Below are positions 40,576-51,112 of a stretch of 64,000 nt of DNA, one piece after another. The stretch's first letter is position 1. Every line of letters begins with the position of its first letter. The notes under the pieces were generated by a model. It searched no databases. It was not told the origin of the DNA and saw nothing but the letters and a program-made list of their open reading frames with translations. Source of the DNA: Branchipolynoe longqiensis (Eukaryota; Annelida; Polychaeta; Phyllodocida; Polynoidae); contig CM059186.1 in assembly GCA_030323885.1 (NCBI GenBank), positions 25,625,849 through 25,689,848 on the forward strand, given 5' to 3'. The position numbers and the translations under genes are program-made.

Positions 40576-40974
40576 TCGAGGCGTATATCCTTACCTTCGT
40601 ATTCGTAGATTCGTAAGAATCTTAGTAATACCACAACTTACAAGTAAGTCTATCTAGTACAACTAAAATATTATTAACAACAATAAAAAGCATTAAAACA
40701 CATAGGACTTGTACTGGTAGCTGTTATCTTCCAGGTACCAGCATAAATGTGACGTCATCGCTCCTAGCCACCCCCAGCCAAGACGTGGGTTACTGGGGTT
40801 GGGACTTTTTGCACATGGCACTTGTATTTGTCAACTCCACTCGCGGTGTTTGATTTTAATTTAAATTTTGAAAATTACCCAAATTGATTAATTACATTTA
40901 TAGAATTGACCAAACAGCATTGAATATCCAACATGGAGGGGAGGGGCAACATCCACCTCATTTCCCCTTCCCCT

Positions 40975-41297
40975 TGACGGGATGGCCGAATGAGTTAGAG
41001 CATCCGTCTCCTGTGATTGTGGGTTCGAACCTTGGTCGAGTCAAACCAATGACTTAACAATTGATACTTGTCGCTTCCTAGCCAGGCGCTCAGCATTATT
41101 AGGATAGAGCAAGGACTGGTTGGCTCAGTGTCAGGATAATGTGACTGAGTGGGATATCAGGTCATGGTGCTGGTGGCCTGGTGTCCCATTGGGGCAGCAG
41201 TATAAAGTCACCATGAGTGCGCACTGTCACAAGTCGGTATCCATCCTGATATGACCTTAGATGTTGCTAGGACATAAAACAACAACAAACAAACAAA
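40975..41297 (+). mobile_element. tRNA-SINE, full length, with 11-bp target duplication
   Basis: This is the cleanest plus-strand copy: head GACGGGATGGCCGAATGAG, B box GTGGGTTCGAACC, body, tail GGACATAAAACAACAACAAA and an (AAAC)n end. The 11-mer CCCCTTCCCCT is repeated at 40964-40974 and 41298-41308, so the limits are exact. Confidence 0.92.
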
Positions 41298-41460
41298 CCC
41301 CTTCCCCTCTATGGCCCTGCACAGTAGGCCTACTTGGTCGGGGAGGTTAATGAGGCACGAGATTGGCCTAATTGGTTAATGGCCTTCCTGAGCAATGGGT
41401 GTTTCAAAGTGAGTGTCCAAAGGGGTGAGCTTATAAATTCACTGGTTATTCTGTATATGC

Positions 41461-41668
41461 TGTCCCAAATCATTAGCTAATACACCAGTATCTAAGTTCG
41501 ATATATAGGATCAAATGTAAGTAGTTGTTTTAATTTTGACAAAATTATATTTCATCGGACCATGCAACTTTAATAAGTACACTCCTATCTAAATTGGAAA
41601 TGTAGGATCAAATCTAGGTAAATGTTTTGGTTTAGACAATTTGATGCTTTCATCAGACTATGTGTTGT
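41461..41668. mobile_element. Two right-end fragments of the TTAA-family MITE
   Basis: GTATCTAAGTTCGATATATAGG ... CATCGGACCATGCAACTTTAA (to about 41575) and CCTATCTAAATTGGAAATGTAGG-like ... CATCAGACTATGTG (to 41668) are successive partial copies, directly before a complete copy. Confidence 0.65.
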
Positions 41669-41682
41669 GATCAGTTAGTTAA

Positions 41683-42027
41683 AGTTGCATAGTCCGATGA
41701 TATTGAATTGCTGATTTTTTTCTGAGATAAATATATTAGATCGATCACTAGTATCTACTCTACATTAGTTCAAAATTACTTTTATTTTAAATGGTGAACT
41801 TTTGAAATATTTTGAGTGCAAACATAGAAAATTAGTTTTGACAAGCTTGCCAAAATGCTGACACCATAGACTTTTGCAATAACGGGTTCTGTTAAATTGA
41901 CTCCGTATTGCCTTCTACGCAGAGAAATGATTAATAAGTGCATCAGTATCTAAGTTAGATATGTCAAATCAAATCTAGATAATTGGTTTGGTTTTGAAAA
42001 TTTGATATTTCATCGGACTATGCAGCT
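41683..42027. mobile_element. TTAA-flanked MITE copy
   Basis: The ends are AGTTGCATAGTCCGATG and CATCGGACTATGCAGCT, with TTAA at 41679-41682 and 42028-42031. Confidence 0.88.
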
Positions 42028-42031
42028 TTAA

Positions 42032-42339
42032 TAATGACTACCTGATGGGTTTAAATGACTGACCATATGCTAAGAGATCAACATTGTGTTGGCGCTTTAT
42101 CCCCCCCCCCTCCCAGGTGGCAGCAGACCAGACCAGTGCATAGCCCACACACTAGAGGGGAGGACCGAGTGACAAACACATGGATTGTATACAATGCACT
42201 ATACATCATTAATGCGAGTAGATTTACACTGATAGGTTAGATTGCACTTGGATCTCGGAGCGTGTCATAAGTAGGAAATGTGGTTGTTAAATTAAGTTGG
42301 AATTACAATTATTTTTTTTTTGCCGCAGAGTTGTTCTGC
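42032..42339. other. No recognised feature
   Basis: A C-rich run at 42100-42115; nothing else assignable. Confidence 0.35.
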
Positions 42340-42715
42340 ATAAGGCCAAATGAAGAAGAAAAGTCGGTGATCGTCCTTTTGATCACAGAAATCAGGGTCG
42401 GATAGGCGATTACATTTTTTATTTCCCCCCAGTATTATTGATATGATTTCAATGGAATTACATAAACATCAATTTCAGTGCATGCACATGGTGTTATGGT
42501 GTTTACCGCTGTCCATACATAGTTATGTATAACATCTGGCATATGAGGTAGACAAAATACGTAACTATGTTGCACTGATTGTGTGCTTAAGAAAGTTTAA
42601 TTGCTGCTCGCCCAACACATTTTTGAGTTAACAAACAAATTTATCAGGGGCAGGCGATTTTTCAGGCATGAGCGGGGACGATCACCAATCTTAAACATTT
42701 TTTATTTGGCCTAAG
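42340..42715. mobile_element. Inverted-repeat element (AAGGCCAAATRAA ends)
   Basis: The left end ATAAGGCCAAATGAAGAAG with GGTGATCGTCC inside pairs with the right end GGACGATCACC ... TTTATTTGGCCTAAG. A CAGGGTCGGATAGGCGATT / CAGGCGATTTTTCAG-like subterminal motif is also shared. The interior is non-coding. Confidence 0.6.
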
Positions 42716-43439
42716 TGGTGTTATAATCGGATAGGATGTTGGAATGGATACCAACATTAACTGACCACTCCACGGACTGAACTTGAATAATGTGGTTTCT
42801 GTTATGACTGAGTGCGAACTGCTTTCTACCTTCTAGTACACTGTTATGCACCGAGGTATGCAGTTGCTAGTATTAATAACGCAGTAGAGACTTAACATAG
42901 AGGTTTGTCCTGATATGACCTTAGATGTTGCCAGGACGTAAAACTCCAACAACCAACAAACTTAATATAGATAGCAAACATGTCGGTGGAGTAGTGTGGA
43001 ATTGTTTACCCATAACATTAATATTTTTTTTAACGGCACTAGAATGACCAACCACACATGTATTTGATATTTAGAAATGTGTTAAGGTCTACTTCCATGA
43101 ATAATCAAATGTACTTACACAAAGACTGAAAGAGAGGGAGAGCTATATTTGCTCAGTCACAATACAGTAGCGTGCGTGCCAAGGGTGGGGTATTGTAAAA
43201 ATATACGGATTTTCGGTTCGGAATTATATATTGGGAGCATTACTATTCTCGGGCAACGGAGTGGGGACCAAGGTTATGTAACAGAGAAGCAATGGGTGCC
43301 CCACTCGCTGTGTGACATGAGACTATGTGGAAAATATGATAACACATGGTGTCCGAGATTATGATGAGATGTTCCTCTGTAAGAGACAGTTAATGTTTGG
43401 TGAAATGTTCCCTCTATGCACCAGTAAGAGTGCAAGTGG
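42716..43439. other. No gene; one SINE tail fragment
   Basis: Bases 42905-42962 are a plus-strand SINE 3' tail only (GTCCTGATATGACCTTAGAT, GGACGTAAAACTCC). The remainder has no recognisable gene or repeat. Confidence 0.5.
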
Positions 43440-44486
43440 AGGGGAAGGACATTTTTAATATATATTTATTGTAACTGTCTGCAACTACCTGTTACCACAG
43501 GGCTGATGGGCAAACACACCCAGTCATCCTGCATACATTATTGACACCACCTGCAGCTGGAGTTGAGTGACAACTGCCCCTATTAGGGCGTTGCCCCCCA
43601 GGCTGTAGAGGGTGTCAGATTGGCTGGCTGTGGGAGGCCTATTCACCTGTACCCCTTGCACCACCTGACACACAGACCTCACTCTGATATATATGATGCT
43701 ACATGCACTTCTTGATACACTCTTGAAGGGAACACACTCTTCTCCTGTCCAGGGACCCAGAGACTCTGTCTGAGGCTCCACTTTCTATATACAAACTAGC
43801 AGTAGCCATTCAAAAGGCACTGAGCTGTGTGCAACAACCATGGGACTCCGGTTCAATGGGTTGTAGGCACTGATTCCTATACATACTAACGAGAGTAATG
43901 AGGATCTGTGTGGACAGCAGGTAAGGAGTGAGGGTCTTAGGTCGCTAGTAGGTGAAGAGGAGTTGGTGCCAATAAAGCACAACTTCTTCACTGTCAATCT
44001 TGCGTGACTCGTCTTCCCTTTCTTTCTTATGAGTTTGTTGGAGAGGGGCATCAGGTGTGAACTGACAGACAGTTGTCAGAACGCACCTGGGGAGAGTAAG
44101 TGGTATCTTGGGGCTCTGAAGGCCGAGCTGCAACATATTACAGTATGATGCTCTTGTTACGTAATGCCGCCCCGTTACATGTGAGGTGGAAATATAAACC
44201 GTTGATGCCTGGGTCACAAATGCTGCGGTCGCCATACGGTGCTGCGGTTTGCAGTGTGTCTTGTGGTTTATGAAAATGTTACGGTGTTGAGGTCTGCAAT
44301 TCATCTATTCACAAATCGTACAGTCACCACAAGGGACCTTGTGGTTTGTTTCTAACTTTATACACGTCTTTAATATATCTAAAACGTCACAACTTTCTTA
44401 ATATTGATCACACAAACATGAATTTTGTACTATATTGATATCCACTTGAAGACCTTTTTCACTGATGTCAATTGGGGGCCGTATGG
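43440..44486. other. Unassigned; weakly LTR-like
   Basis: It contains TGATATATATGATGC (43685) and a later GCCAATAAAGCACAACTTC (43970), a TATA-then-AATAAA order seen in LTRs, but no terminal TG...CA repeat, primer-binding site or gag/pol nearby. The part 44190-44340 has GGTCGCCATACGG and ACCACAAGG motifs like the hairpin that follows, so it may be related to it. Confidence 0.25.
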
Positions 44487-45331
44487 TGTAGTGGCATGAT
44501 TGCGGCCTGCGTCGTGGCGATTTTCCGAAGTTTAGATACCAACTTAAAGTTGCATAGTCCGATGGGTTTGAGTTTCAGAAATTTCTGAGATAAATACATC
44601 AGGCTGATCGTTATAATGTACCTTACTTTAGCTTGAAGTAACTTTTATTTTAAGTGGCTAACTTTTGAGATATTTAAAGTCCAACCATGCAAGATTAATT
44701 TTGGCAAGCTTGCCAAAACTCTAACACCATAACATTCTGCAGTAACATGGTCTATTCAATTGCCTCACTATTCCCTTCTGTGTGGCGACAAATGCTTAAT
44801 AAGTACATCAGTATCTAAGCTAGATATGTAGAATCAAATTCAGATCATTGTTTTGGTTTTGAAAATTTGATGATTTCATCGGACATTGCAGCTTTAAGAA
44901 AAACGCAATCCCGTGTGGTGAGCAAAGAACCCTACGGTCACTGTACGGCGACCACAACCCACCTTGTGGTCGCCATACGGTCTGGCCGATGGGGTGACTT
45001 ATGGCCGCCGCAAATACGCCACAAGGCATTTGTGACGTAGGCATAAGCCTTGTTTTCCAAACACATGCTCTCGGCTGCTTATGGCACCAGACGTGGCGGC
45101 CGAATCAGCCGAGAGCATGTGTTTGGAAAACAAGGCTTATGCCTACATCACAAATGCCTTGTGGCGTGTTTGTGGCAGCCATAAGTCACCCCATCGGTCA
45201 GACCGTATGGTGACCACAAGGTGGGTTGCGGTCACCGTACAGTGACAATATGGTTCTTTGCTCACTGCACGGGATTGCATTTTTCTTAAGTTGGTATCTT
45301 AACTTTGGAAAATCGCAATCATGCCACTACA
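44487..45331. mobile_element. Foldback (long hairpin) element with a MITE in one arm
   Basis: The left arm (44487-45077, minus the inserted MITE at 44548-44893) and the right arm (45106-45331) are near-perfect inverted copies: TGTAGTGGCATGATTGCG at the outside, GCTCTCGGCTG at the inside, loop 45078-45105. Arms of about 225-245 bases include GATACCAACTTAAGAAAAA, GTGAGCAAAGAACC and CATAAGCCTTGTTTTCC. The extended palindrome suggests recent origin or strong constraint. A SINE follows directly on the right. Confidence 0.8.
44548..44893. mobile_element. TTAA-flanked MITE inside the left hairpin arm
   Basis: The ends are AGTTGCATAGTCCGATG and CATCGGACATTGCAGCT, flanked by TTAA (44544-44547, 44894-44897). 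The opposite arm has the uninterrupted sequence CTTAAG (45285-45290), so it shows the empty site and confirms TTAA as the duplicated target. Confidence 0.9.
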
Positions 45332-45339
45332 ACATATCG

Positions 45340-45622
45340 AAGGTTGGGAGTTTGAATCCCAGCCGAGTCAAACCAATGACTTACAAAATTAATACTCGTA
45401 GCTATCTAGCCTGGTGCTCTGCATTACTAGGATAGGGCAATGACTGGTTAGCTCAGTGTCGGGATAATGTGACTGAGTGGGATAGTGGGTCATGGTGCTC
45501 ATGGCCTGATATCCCAGTGGGACAGCACTGTGAAGTTGCCATGAGTGTGCACTGTCACAAGTTGGTACCTGTCCTGGTATAACCTTAGATGTCACCAGGA
45601 CATAACACCCCGACAAACAAGA
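45340..45622 (+). mobile_element. tRNA-SINE, plus orientation
   Basis: B box (GGGAGTTTGAATCCCAGCC), body (GTGACTGAGTGGGATAGTGG) and tail (CCTGGTATAACCTTAGATGT). The tRNA-like A box is absent because the hairpin element abuts it. Confidence 0.75.
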
Positions 45623-45734
45623 ACTCTTCTCCTGCTTTGCTAAAGTGTTTATGCATTGTCCGCTGTGCTATCTCCATTTAATGGATTCCTTATTTGTCTT
45701 GCGCGACAACAATTTTCCGACAGAACGGGGGTTC

Positions 45735-45757
45735 GGGGGGGGGGGGGGGGGGGGGGG
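45735..45757. repeat. Homopolymer G tract
   Basis: This is a run of 23 uninterrupted G. Confidence 0.95.
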
Positions 45758-46085
45758 TAGAAAAAGAACACTGCGTTTCAGGCAGCACTTCATGGTCCAC
45801 CGTGTGAAATCAAATGAGGGGCTCAGGCACAATAACCGACCAATCAAATTATAGTTATTTTCTGTAAAATAGAATTTATTGTTGTGCTTTCCAGTAGAAG
45901 TTCTATCAATTTCATATCGAGTAGGCTTCTGCACACACACAAAAAAAAAACACCCGATTTGATCATCGGGATGATGGCAGCTTCAGCTCAAACGTGGTAG
46001 TCATTGTTTCATTTCGGCCCAGGTAGCATTTGTTGACCTTTGCACCTGAACCCTTCAAATAAATATATTTACATCTTACTTCTTA

Positions 46086-46664
46086 ATGGCGCATTCCTTA
46101 CATGCGTTATGCGGAATGCGAATGCGACAAAAAATCGAAATGCCTTGAAACCTATGAGCTACATTCCTTACACGCGGTATGCGAATGCGAATGCGAATGC
46201 GTTTTTCCGATCGGTCCATGTAGCGATCGGTGCGGCATGCGGTATGCGTCAAGCTGGGTGCGAATAGAAACCTGAGTCTGATGTGTCCATTAGTTTAACA
46301 GCAGGAGAGGCGACTGAGCATTACGGAACGGTCTCACACAGGGGTGAGGAGGGGAACACATGGTGAGCTGGGCACCCTGGAGACATAAGGTTAGGGGAAA
46401 GCTATAAATGCTACCATATGCACAAAAATATGAATACTTATCTATAATTTGGTTATAATAAAGGTAGGAACCCCCATGTGACGTACACAAAGTTACATAG
46501 ATATAAATGCAATATTTGGTCATATACAGAGCAGTATGGAGAATAATTGTTTATTTTTATTTTTTAAATATAGCCAGTCGTGTGCCGCATACCGCATACC
46601 GTGTGTAAGGAATCATGCCATTCGCATACCACATGCCGCATACCGCGTGTAGGGAATGCCCGCT
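46086..46664. mobile_element. TTA-flanked MITE, GCATTCCTTACACGCGG family
   Basis: It begins ATGGCGCATTCCTTACATGC and ends GCGTGTAGGGAATGCCCGCT, with TTA at 46083-46085 and 46665-46667. It shares ATCGGTCCATGTAGCGATCG-like, GGCGACTGAGCATTACGGAA and GAATACTTATCTATAATTTG blocks with the copy at 17229-17887. Confidence 0.8.
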
Positions 46665-46880
46665 TTAGTCCGCCATTCTGGGTGTGTGGTACCTGTTTGC
46701 GGACCAGCTACTGACTATTGTGTGGCCTCTCGCTGAGCAGCTTGTTGGGCTGATCCCCCCCTCCTCCCCCACCTCGCAGGGGAGGAGGGCGAGGGGGGGG
46801 GGGAGGGAGGAGAGGGGGTGCAGAGCAGGTCACGTGTAAACCCCTCTAAGTAGGCTAAGGGGGCACTCCATTCCAAACTA

Positions 46881-47078
46881 CAGTAAAACCTCTCTAAATC
46901 GACTGACGATGGGACCGACTTTAAATGGTCCATTTAGGGAGGTGGTTGGTTTAAGGAGGTTTTTTAAATATTGTTACAATGGTATTATTGTATGGGCAAT
47001 CATTTGGGACCCAAATAAAACTATCGATATAGGGGAGTGGTTGATCTGTGGATGATGTCGGTTAGAGAGGCTTTACTG
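46881..47078. mobile_element. pogo-like MITE (CAGTAAAACC ends), TA-flanked
   Basis: It starts CAGTAAAACCTCTCTAAATC and ends GGTTAGAGAGGCTTTACTG, with TA on both sides. The interior, with GGGACCGACTTTAAATGGTC, is shared with 54111-54288. Confidence 0.75.
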
Positions 47079-47668
47079 TATGTCACATATCCAGACATAC
47101 TCTCAATCAATAGTTCCGTCCTCTAGTCGAGGGTTGGATGCAATGGTTCTCCACTTGTCCCGATGGTGTGCTGTTCTGATAGACTGTGAATAATTCAAGC
47201 CTATCCACTGTGAAATATTTGTAAACCATGATGTTCTTGGTCTCCCTCTCCCTGGACATACTCTGCCCATCTAATCTTGTATAATGTTATTCAAATTAAC
47301 CCGAGTTGTAATCTATTTAGCATGTACTGTTTGAACTATCGATTAAAGATAACAATACAACAATTGGATTAGCATTACATTATTGCACATGCGTTAAAGC
47401 TAGGCTCCGCATCAATCCCTGGACCAATATTGTGTGAAGGCGGTCACAATGACATTCTGGTCGAATTGACCAAATTTAGTTTTAAAAAACCCATTATAAC
47501 TAATATGAAATTCCATTTTTTTTAAAGAAATTCTAAATTAATATGGAATGTGTATGTGAAGCACAAACAAAACCATGCTATTAACAACCCAGACATGGCG
47601 AAGGATCAGTGGAGTACAGTGATGTGAGTTGGCAGCACTGATTAACAGGAGTAGTGATCAAAACGACC
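47079..47668. other. No recognised feature
   Basis: AT-rich unique-looking sequence. No domain in any open frame. Confidence 0.35.
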
Positions 47669-47672
47669 TTAA

Positions 47673-48018
47673 AGCTGCATAGTCCGATGAAATATCAAAT
47701 TTTCAAAACCAAACCAATTATCTAGATTTGATTTTACATATCTAACTTAGATACTGATGCACTTATTAAGCATTTGTTTCTGCGTAGAAGGGAATAATGA
47801 GTCATTTTAACAGAACCTGTTACTGCAGAAGTCTATGGTGTCAGAGTTTTGGCAAGCTAGCCAAAACTAATATTCCATGTTTGCACTCAAAATATCTCAA
47901 AAGTTTCCATTTAAAATAAAAGTAACTTTAAACTAATGTAAAGTAGATATTAGTGATCGATCTAATATATTTATCTCAGAAAAAACACAGAAATTCAAAA
48001 CCATTGGACTATGCAACT
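47673..48018. mobile_element. TTAA-flanked MITE copy
   Basis: The ends are AGCTGCATAGTCCGATG and CATTGGACTATGCAACT, with TTAA at 47669-47672 and 48019-48022. It has the same orientation as the copy at 16808 and looks very close to it. Confidence 0.88.
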
Positions 48019-48084
48019 TTAACCACCGTCCAGTATATATAAGATTCTTGGTTGTAACATACCCTTACAATTTGACATACAAGC

Positions 48085-48348
48085 TCTGGTTGTCTTCTAT
48101 GGAGGATGTGGGTTCGAACCCCAGCCGAGTCAAACCAATGCCATACAAAATTGATACTTGTCACTTTCTAGCCTGGCACTTAGCATTAATAGGATACACA
48201 GTATCTGAATAATGTGAGTGACAGAATATCGAATCATGGTGCCAGCAGCAGTCTCAGTGCGGCAGCACTATAAAACCGCTATGAATGCACACTGCCGAAA
48301 ATTGGTGCCCATCTTGATATGACCTTAGACAAAAACAAACTAAATAAC
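48085..48348 (+). mobile_element. tRNA-SINE, diverged
   Basis: B box GTGGGTTCGAACCCCAGCCG, body with AGCACTATAAAACCGC, and a truncated tail (CTTGATATGACCTTAGAC). Parts of the central body are deleted near 48195. Confidence 0.75.
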
Positions 48349-48370
48349 AGTGATATAAACCGACATACCT

Positions 48371-48372
<2 letters not shown>

Positions 48373-48424
<52 letters not shown>
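48373..48424. repeat. (AT)n microsatellite
   Basis: An uninterrupted AT repeat of about 52 bases, at the edge of the inverted-repeat element that follows. Confidence 0.95.
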
Positions 48425-48430
<6 letters not shown>

Positions 48431-48431
<1 letters not shown>

Positions 48432-48918
48432 GTTCAGCAATGTCGGCAGGTTCGAGTGGTATTCAATGTTTTGGACTGGTTTTCATAGATGTCAGTGCAC
48501 AAAAACTAGAAATGTTAACTTATATTTCAACAAACACGATGTATCAGTCAAACATCTTGTTGTGATTCGTGCAAATCGAGTATGCTGTATAAGAATTATA
48601 CGAGTATAATAACCTGAAGATCCCTCCTCTCCCTCATCACTCACTCAGCTCCATGGACTGTAGGAGTCTCTCAGTCATCTACTGCTCTAGCCTCCCCGCC
48701 TCAGCTCTGAGGATGGCCCTACCACCCCTTCACACTGTAACCGCCAATCACTGTACCGCTGAAGCACGTAATGATGTACCCGATTTGGATGAACAAGATA
48801 CATCGTGTCTGTTGAAATATAAGTTAACTTTTATAGTTTTTGTTCACAGGCATCTATAATTACCGCCAGTCAGTCCGAAAAATTGAATACCACTCGAACC
48901 TGCCGACACTGCTGAACC
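48431..48918. mobile_element. Inverted-repeat element with 46-bp ends
   Basis: 48431-48476 (GGTTCAGCAATGTCGGCAGG onward) is the near-exact inverse of 48873-48918 (ending CTGCCGACACTGCTGAACC). The 488-bp interior carries AATTATACGAGTATAATAAC, also seen near 26945, and a 68-codon open frame with no recognisable domain. Confidence 0.75.
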
Positions 48919-49366
48919 AGCATCCCTAAATTTCCTTAACCATGCCATTCTGCTTGCTGTATCAACTACCCCACAGTGCTACCATCTAGCGGAACACGAC
49001 AACACCACCAATGTAAGGCGCATACCCATCGGATTGAGCAACGGACAGAATTGTCTAGTCCGGTGCTGTTCGGGCGCGTAAAGTATCAAAATGTATTAAA
49101 ATGATTCAACATTTTGCGCTATCAGGTCAATGGCCACTGGACGAACGGACATGAAACGGACAGGAAATAGCCAGGAAATAGACATGAAACGGACATGAAC
49201 AGATAGCCAATGGATGAAACAAACTCAAACCGGACAAGAACCTTAGACGTCAATCCGGCGGCATCCATTCCTAGTCTTTTGCATGTTCAAAACTTGTACG
49301 GACACACACGGGACTTTGTTCGGTTTCATTCCGTTTCCCCCAATCCAGTTATGTGTGACAGGGCCT
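48919..49366. mobile_element. Harbinger-type right end and uncertain flank
   Basis: The right terminus GTTATGTGTGACAGGGCCT, followed by TAA at 49367-49369, is the family end. Inside it, GGACATGAAACGGACA-type motifs repeat (49150-49200). The left terminus could not be found, so only about 49100-49366 is reasonably assigned. Confidence 0.45.
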
Positions 49367-49369
49367 TAA

Positions 49370-50130
49370 GGCTAACCGATGGCGGCATCTCTTTCGACTT
49401 GCACCAGAATGTCATAGACAGTTCACAGATGGCGCCACTTCTGTCACAAACAATGACCGCACCTAACTGGGACCATTGGCAGCCTCATTTTGCCAAGTAT
49501 ATAATATATACAATATATTGTGTATATTTAATATGCACAATATGCATAATATAATACCACAATATGCATAATATACATAATATAATACAATAATTCACAA
49601 CACGACAAGCACGAACAGTGGGCAAAAGCTTTATTGGGTAAAAGCGAACAATTTGTTAATTATTTTGAAATGTTAATTTGCCCAAGTAAAAACATATTAG
49701 AAATTCAGACATAACTGTGTCAAATTATGTATCAGCATAACATCATAATCAGTATTGGCGTCTAGATTCAGGAGACCTACTTTACAATTATCGAAGTCTA
49801 TTATTTCTGTTATAAATTATTGAAGTCTATTATTTCTGTTATAAATTAGCAATACTTGTTCATTCAGATTGTGATAGATTATATTAGGCATTTAGGTAGA
49901 ATCCTTAGGAATACATCTACCGGGTCTAATTCTTCACGCAATAAACGACACTGGGGGTTCAATTTCTTTACTTTTCTTTTTAAGACATCCAGGACTTACA
50001 ATGAGAGACCCTTCCGGCTGTGACTTTGACACTCAGCCCTATGTAATAGAAAGTTCTAGGATAATTGTGGGGCGGGTGGGAGGAATAAGTAATGCTGCTA
50101 CAGTGCTAGACCGTTCGTCACTGTATGGCA
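49370..50130. other. No gene recognised
   Basis: AT-rich palindromic stretch at 49500-49590 (ATATGCATAATATA type). The block TTAYTGAAGTCTATTATTTC is tandemly repeated at about 49790-49850. Nothing else assignable. Confidence 0.4.
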
Positions 50131-50662
50131 GTTATGGGGCTGTCACACTATGGCATAACGTGCTAGCGTAAGCCGACATAGGTGAAATTTGGCCATTACG
50201 TCGAGATACGTCGCAGAACTTTGAGATACGTTATTCGTTTGTTAAGCCTACATCGAGTTACGTCTGGATATGGTGACACATCAAGGTTTTGGACATACCC
50301 AAAACTTTCGACGTACCGGCCATTATGTTGGGCTTAAGTCGCACTCACGTTATGCTTACGTCGAGATACATTAGACATTTGTTAAGCCTATGTCAGTCTA
50401 TGTTGAGCTACGTTGACTTACGTTAGACTGACGGGGAGCCGGGAGGAACGTGCAACCTGCACGCTGCCAATATGCTGTTAACGTATCTCGATGTAGGTCT
50501 AACGTGTCTCTGACGTGTGTCTAATGTAAGTCCAACGTGCCTTGATGTATTCGACGTAGTAGACGAATGTCTGGCGCATGCATAACATATGTAACGTCCG
50601 CCAACATTCTTCGAACATATGCGAACGTGCTGTGAATGTGGTGTGAACGTTTTGCCTTCGAG

Positions 50663-50672
50663 TATATAAAGG
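50663..50672 (+). promoter_or_regulatory. TATA box of the Harbinger element
   Basis: TATATAAAGG lies 48 bases before the transposase ATG at 50720, with an AGCAGAGCAGCTCAGCTC leader between. The position fits a core promoter with a very short 5' UTR. Confidence 0.55.
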
Positions 50673-50719
50673 CACCCGATGTCCTCTTGTCAGCAGAGCA
50701 GCTCAGCTCTTTGCAGGGG

Positions 50720-51112
50720 ATGGATGTCCCTGAGAGGTTCCTGGGAATACCAACTAGCCATTCTCCAACTTTACCATTCGGCATCCTGGCAAACTGATTT
50801 CAGGTTCTACTCAGCACAATGCAGCACCACACCTCCACCGTCAAGCTCATCATCACAGGATGCATGGTTATACACAACATGATGAGGATGTGATATCCCA
50901 CCCTCCAGAATCAGCAGCTAGACTGTCCAGAGAATGTCAACCACAATTTCATCCTCGGAGCATGGAGAGAGGGCAAAAACCTGCCAGACATAGCCACACA
51001 ACTACCTGGCCAGAACACTGGCTCCAGGGCAGGAAAAGAGCAGCGGAATCTCCTCAAGGACTGGGTCAACTTCCCAGCCGGTTCAGTTGAATGGCAGGAG
51101 AATATGATCTAA
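50720..51112 (+). pseudogene. PIF/Harbinger transposase, internal deletion, two stops
   Basis: A single reading frame runs from ATG 50720 to TAA 51110-51112 but contains TGA at 50795 and 50891. The first 25 codons (MDVPERFLGIPTSHSP) share the MDVP start with the other transposase relic at 56328. The rest is the conserved C-terminus: VLLSTMQHHTSTVKLI, then the family signature ITGCMVIHNMMRM, YPTLQNQQLD, HNFILGAWREGKNLPD and the end FPAGSVEWQENMI. The DDE catalytic core between start and C-terminus is deleted. Both TGA codons sit where family members typically have Arg, as expected for CGA to TGA decay. The product would have cut and joined the element's ends; this copy cannot. Confidence 0.85.

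Larger units (their letters stand above)
36512..40674 (+). mobile_element. DIRS-like tyrosine-recombinase retrotransposon, decayed
   Basis: About 4.16 kb containing, in order, an ORF1-like region, reverse transcriptase with a YLDD box, the start of RNase H and a tyrosine recombinase. All are broken by stops and frameshifts. The order RT-RH-YR without integrase or LTRs is diagnostic of the DIRS group. The leader contains an intron-like interval. A Harbinger MITE fragment interrupts the recombinase. The terminal repeats typical of the group could not be identified by eye. Confidence 0.75.
36274..40862. mobile_element. GGCCGTATTCGAT-family MITE split by a DIRS-like element
   Basis: The left part 36274-36511 (GGGCGTATTCGATTGACCAA to CATTAATCTGGGTT) and right part about 40675-40862 (GCATTAAAACACATAGGAC, GTGACGTCATCGCTCCTAGC, TTTTGCACATGGCAC) align consecutively with the intact copy at 54461-54918. 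The right terminus is lost. The DIRS-like element therefore landed inside this MITE. Confidence 0.7.
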
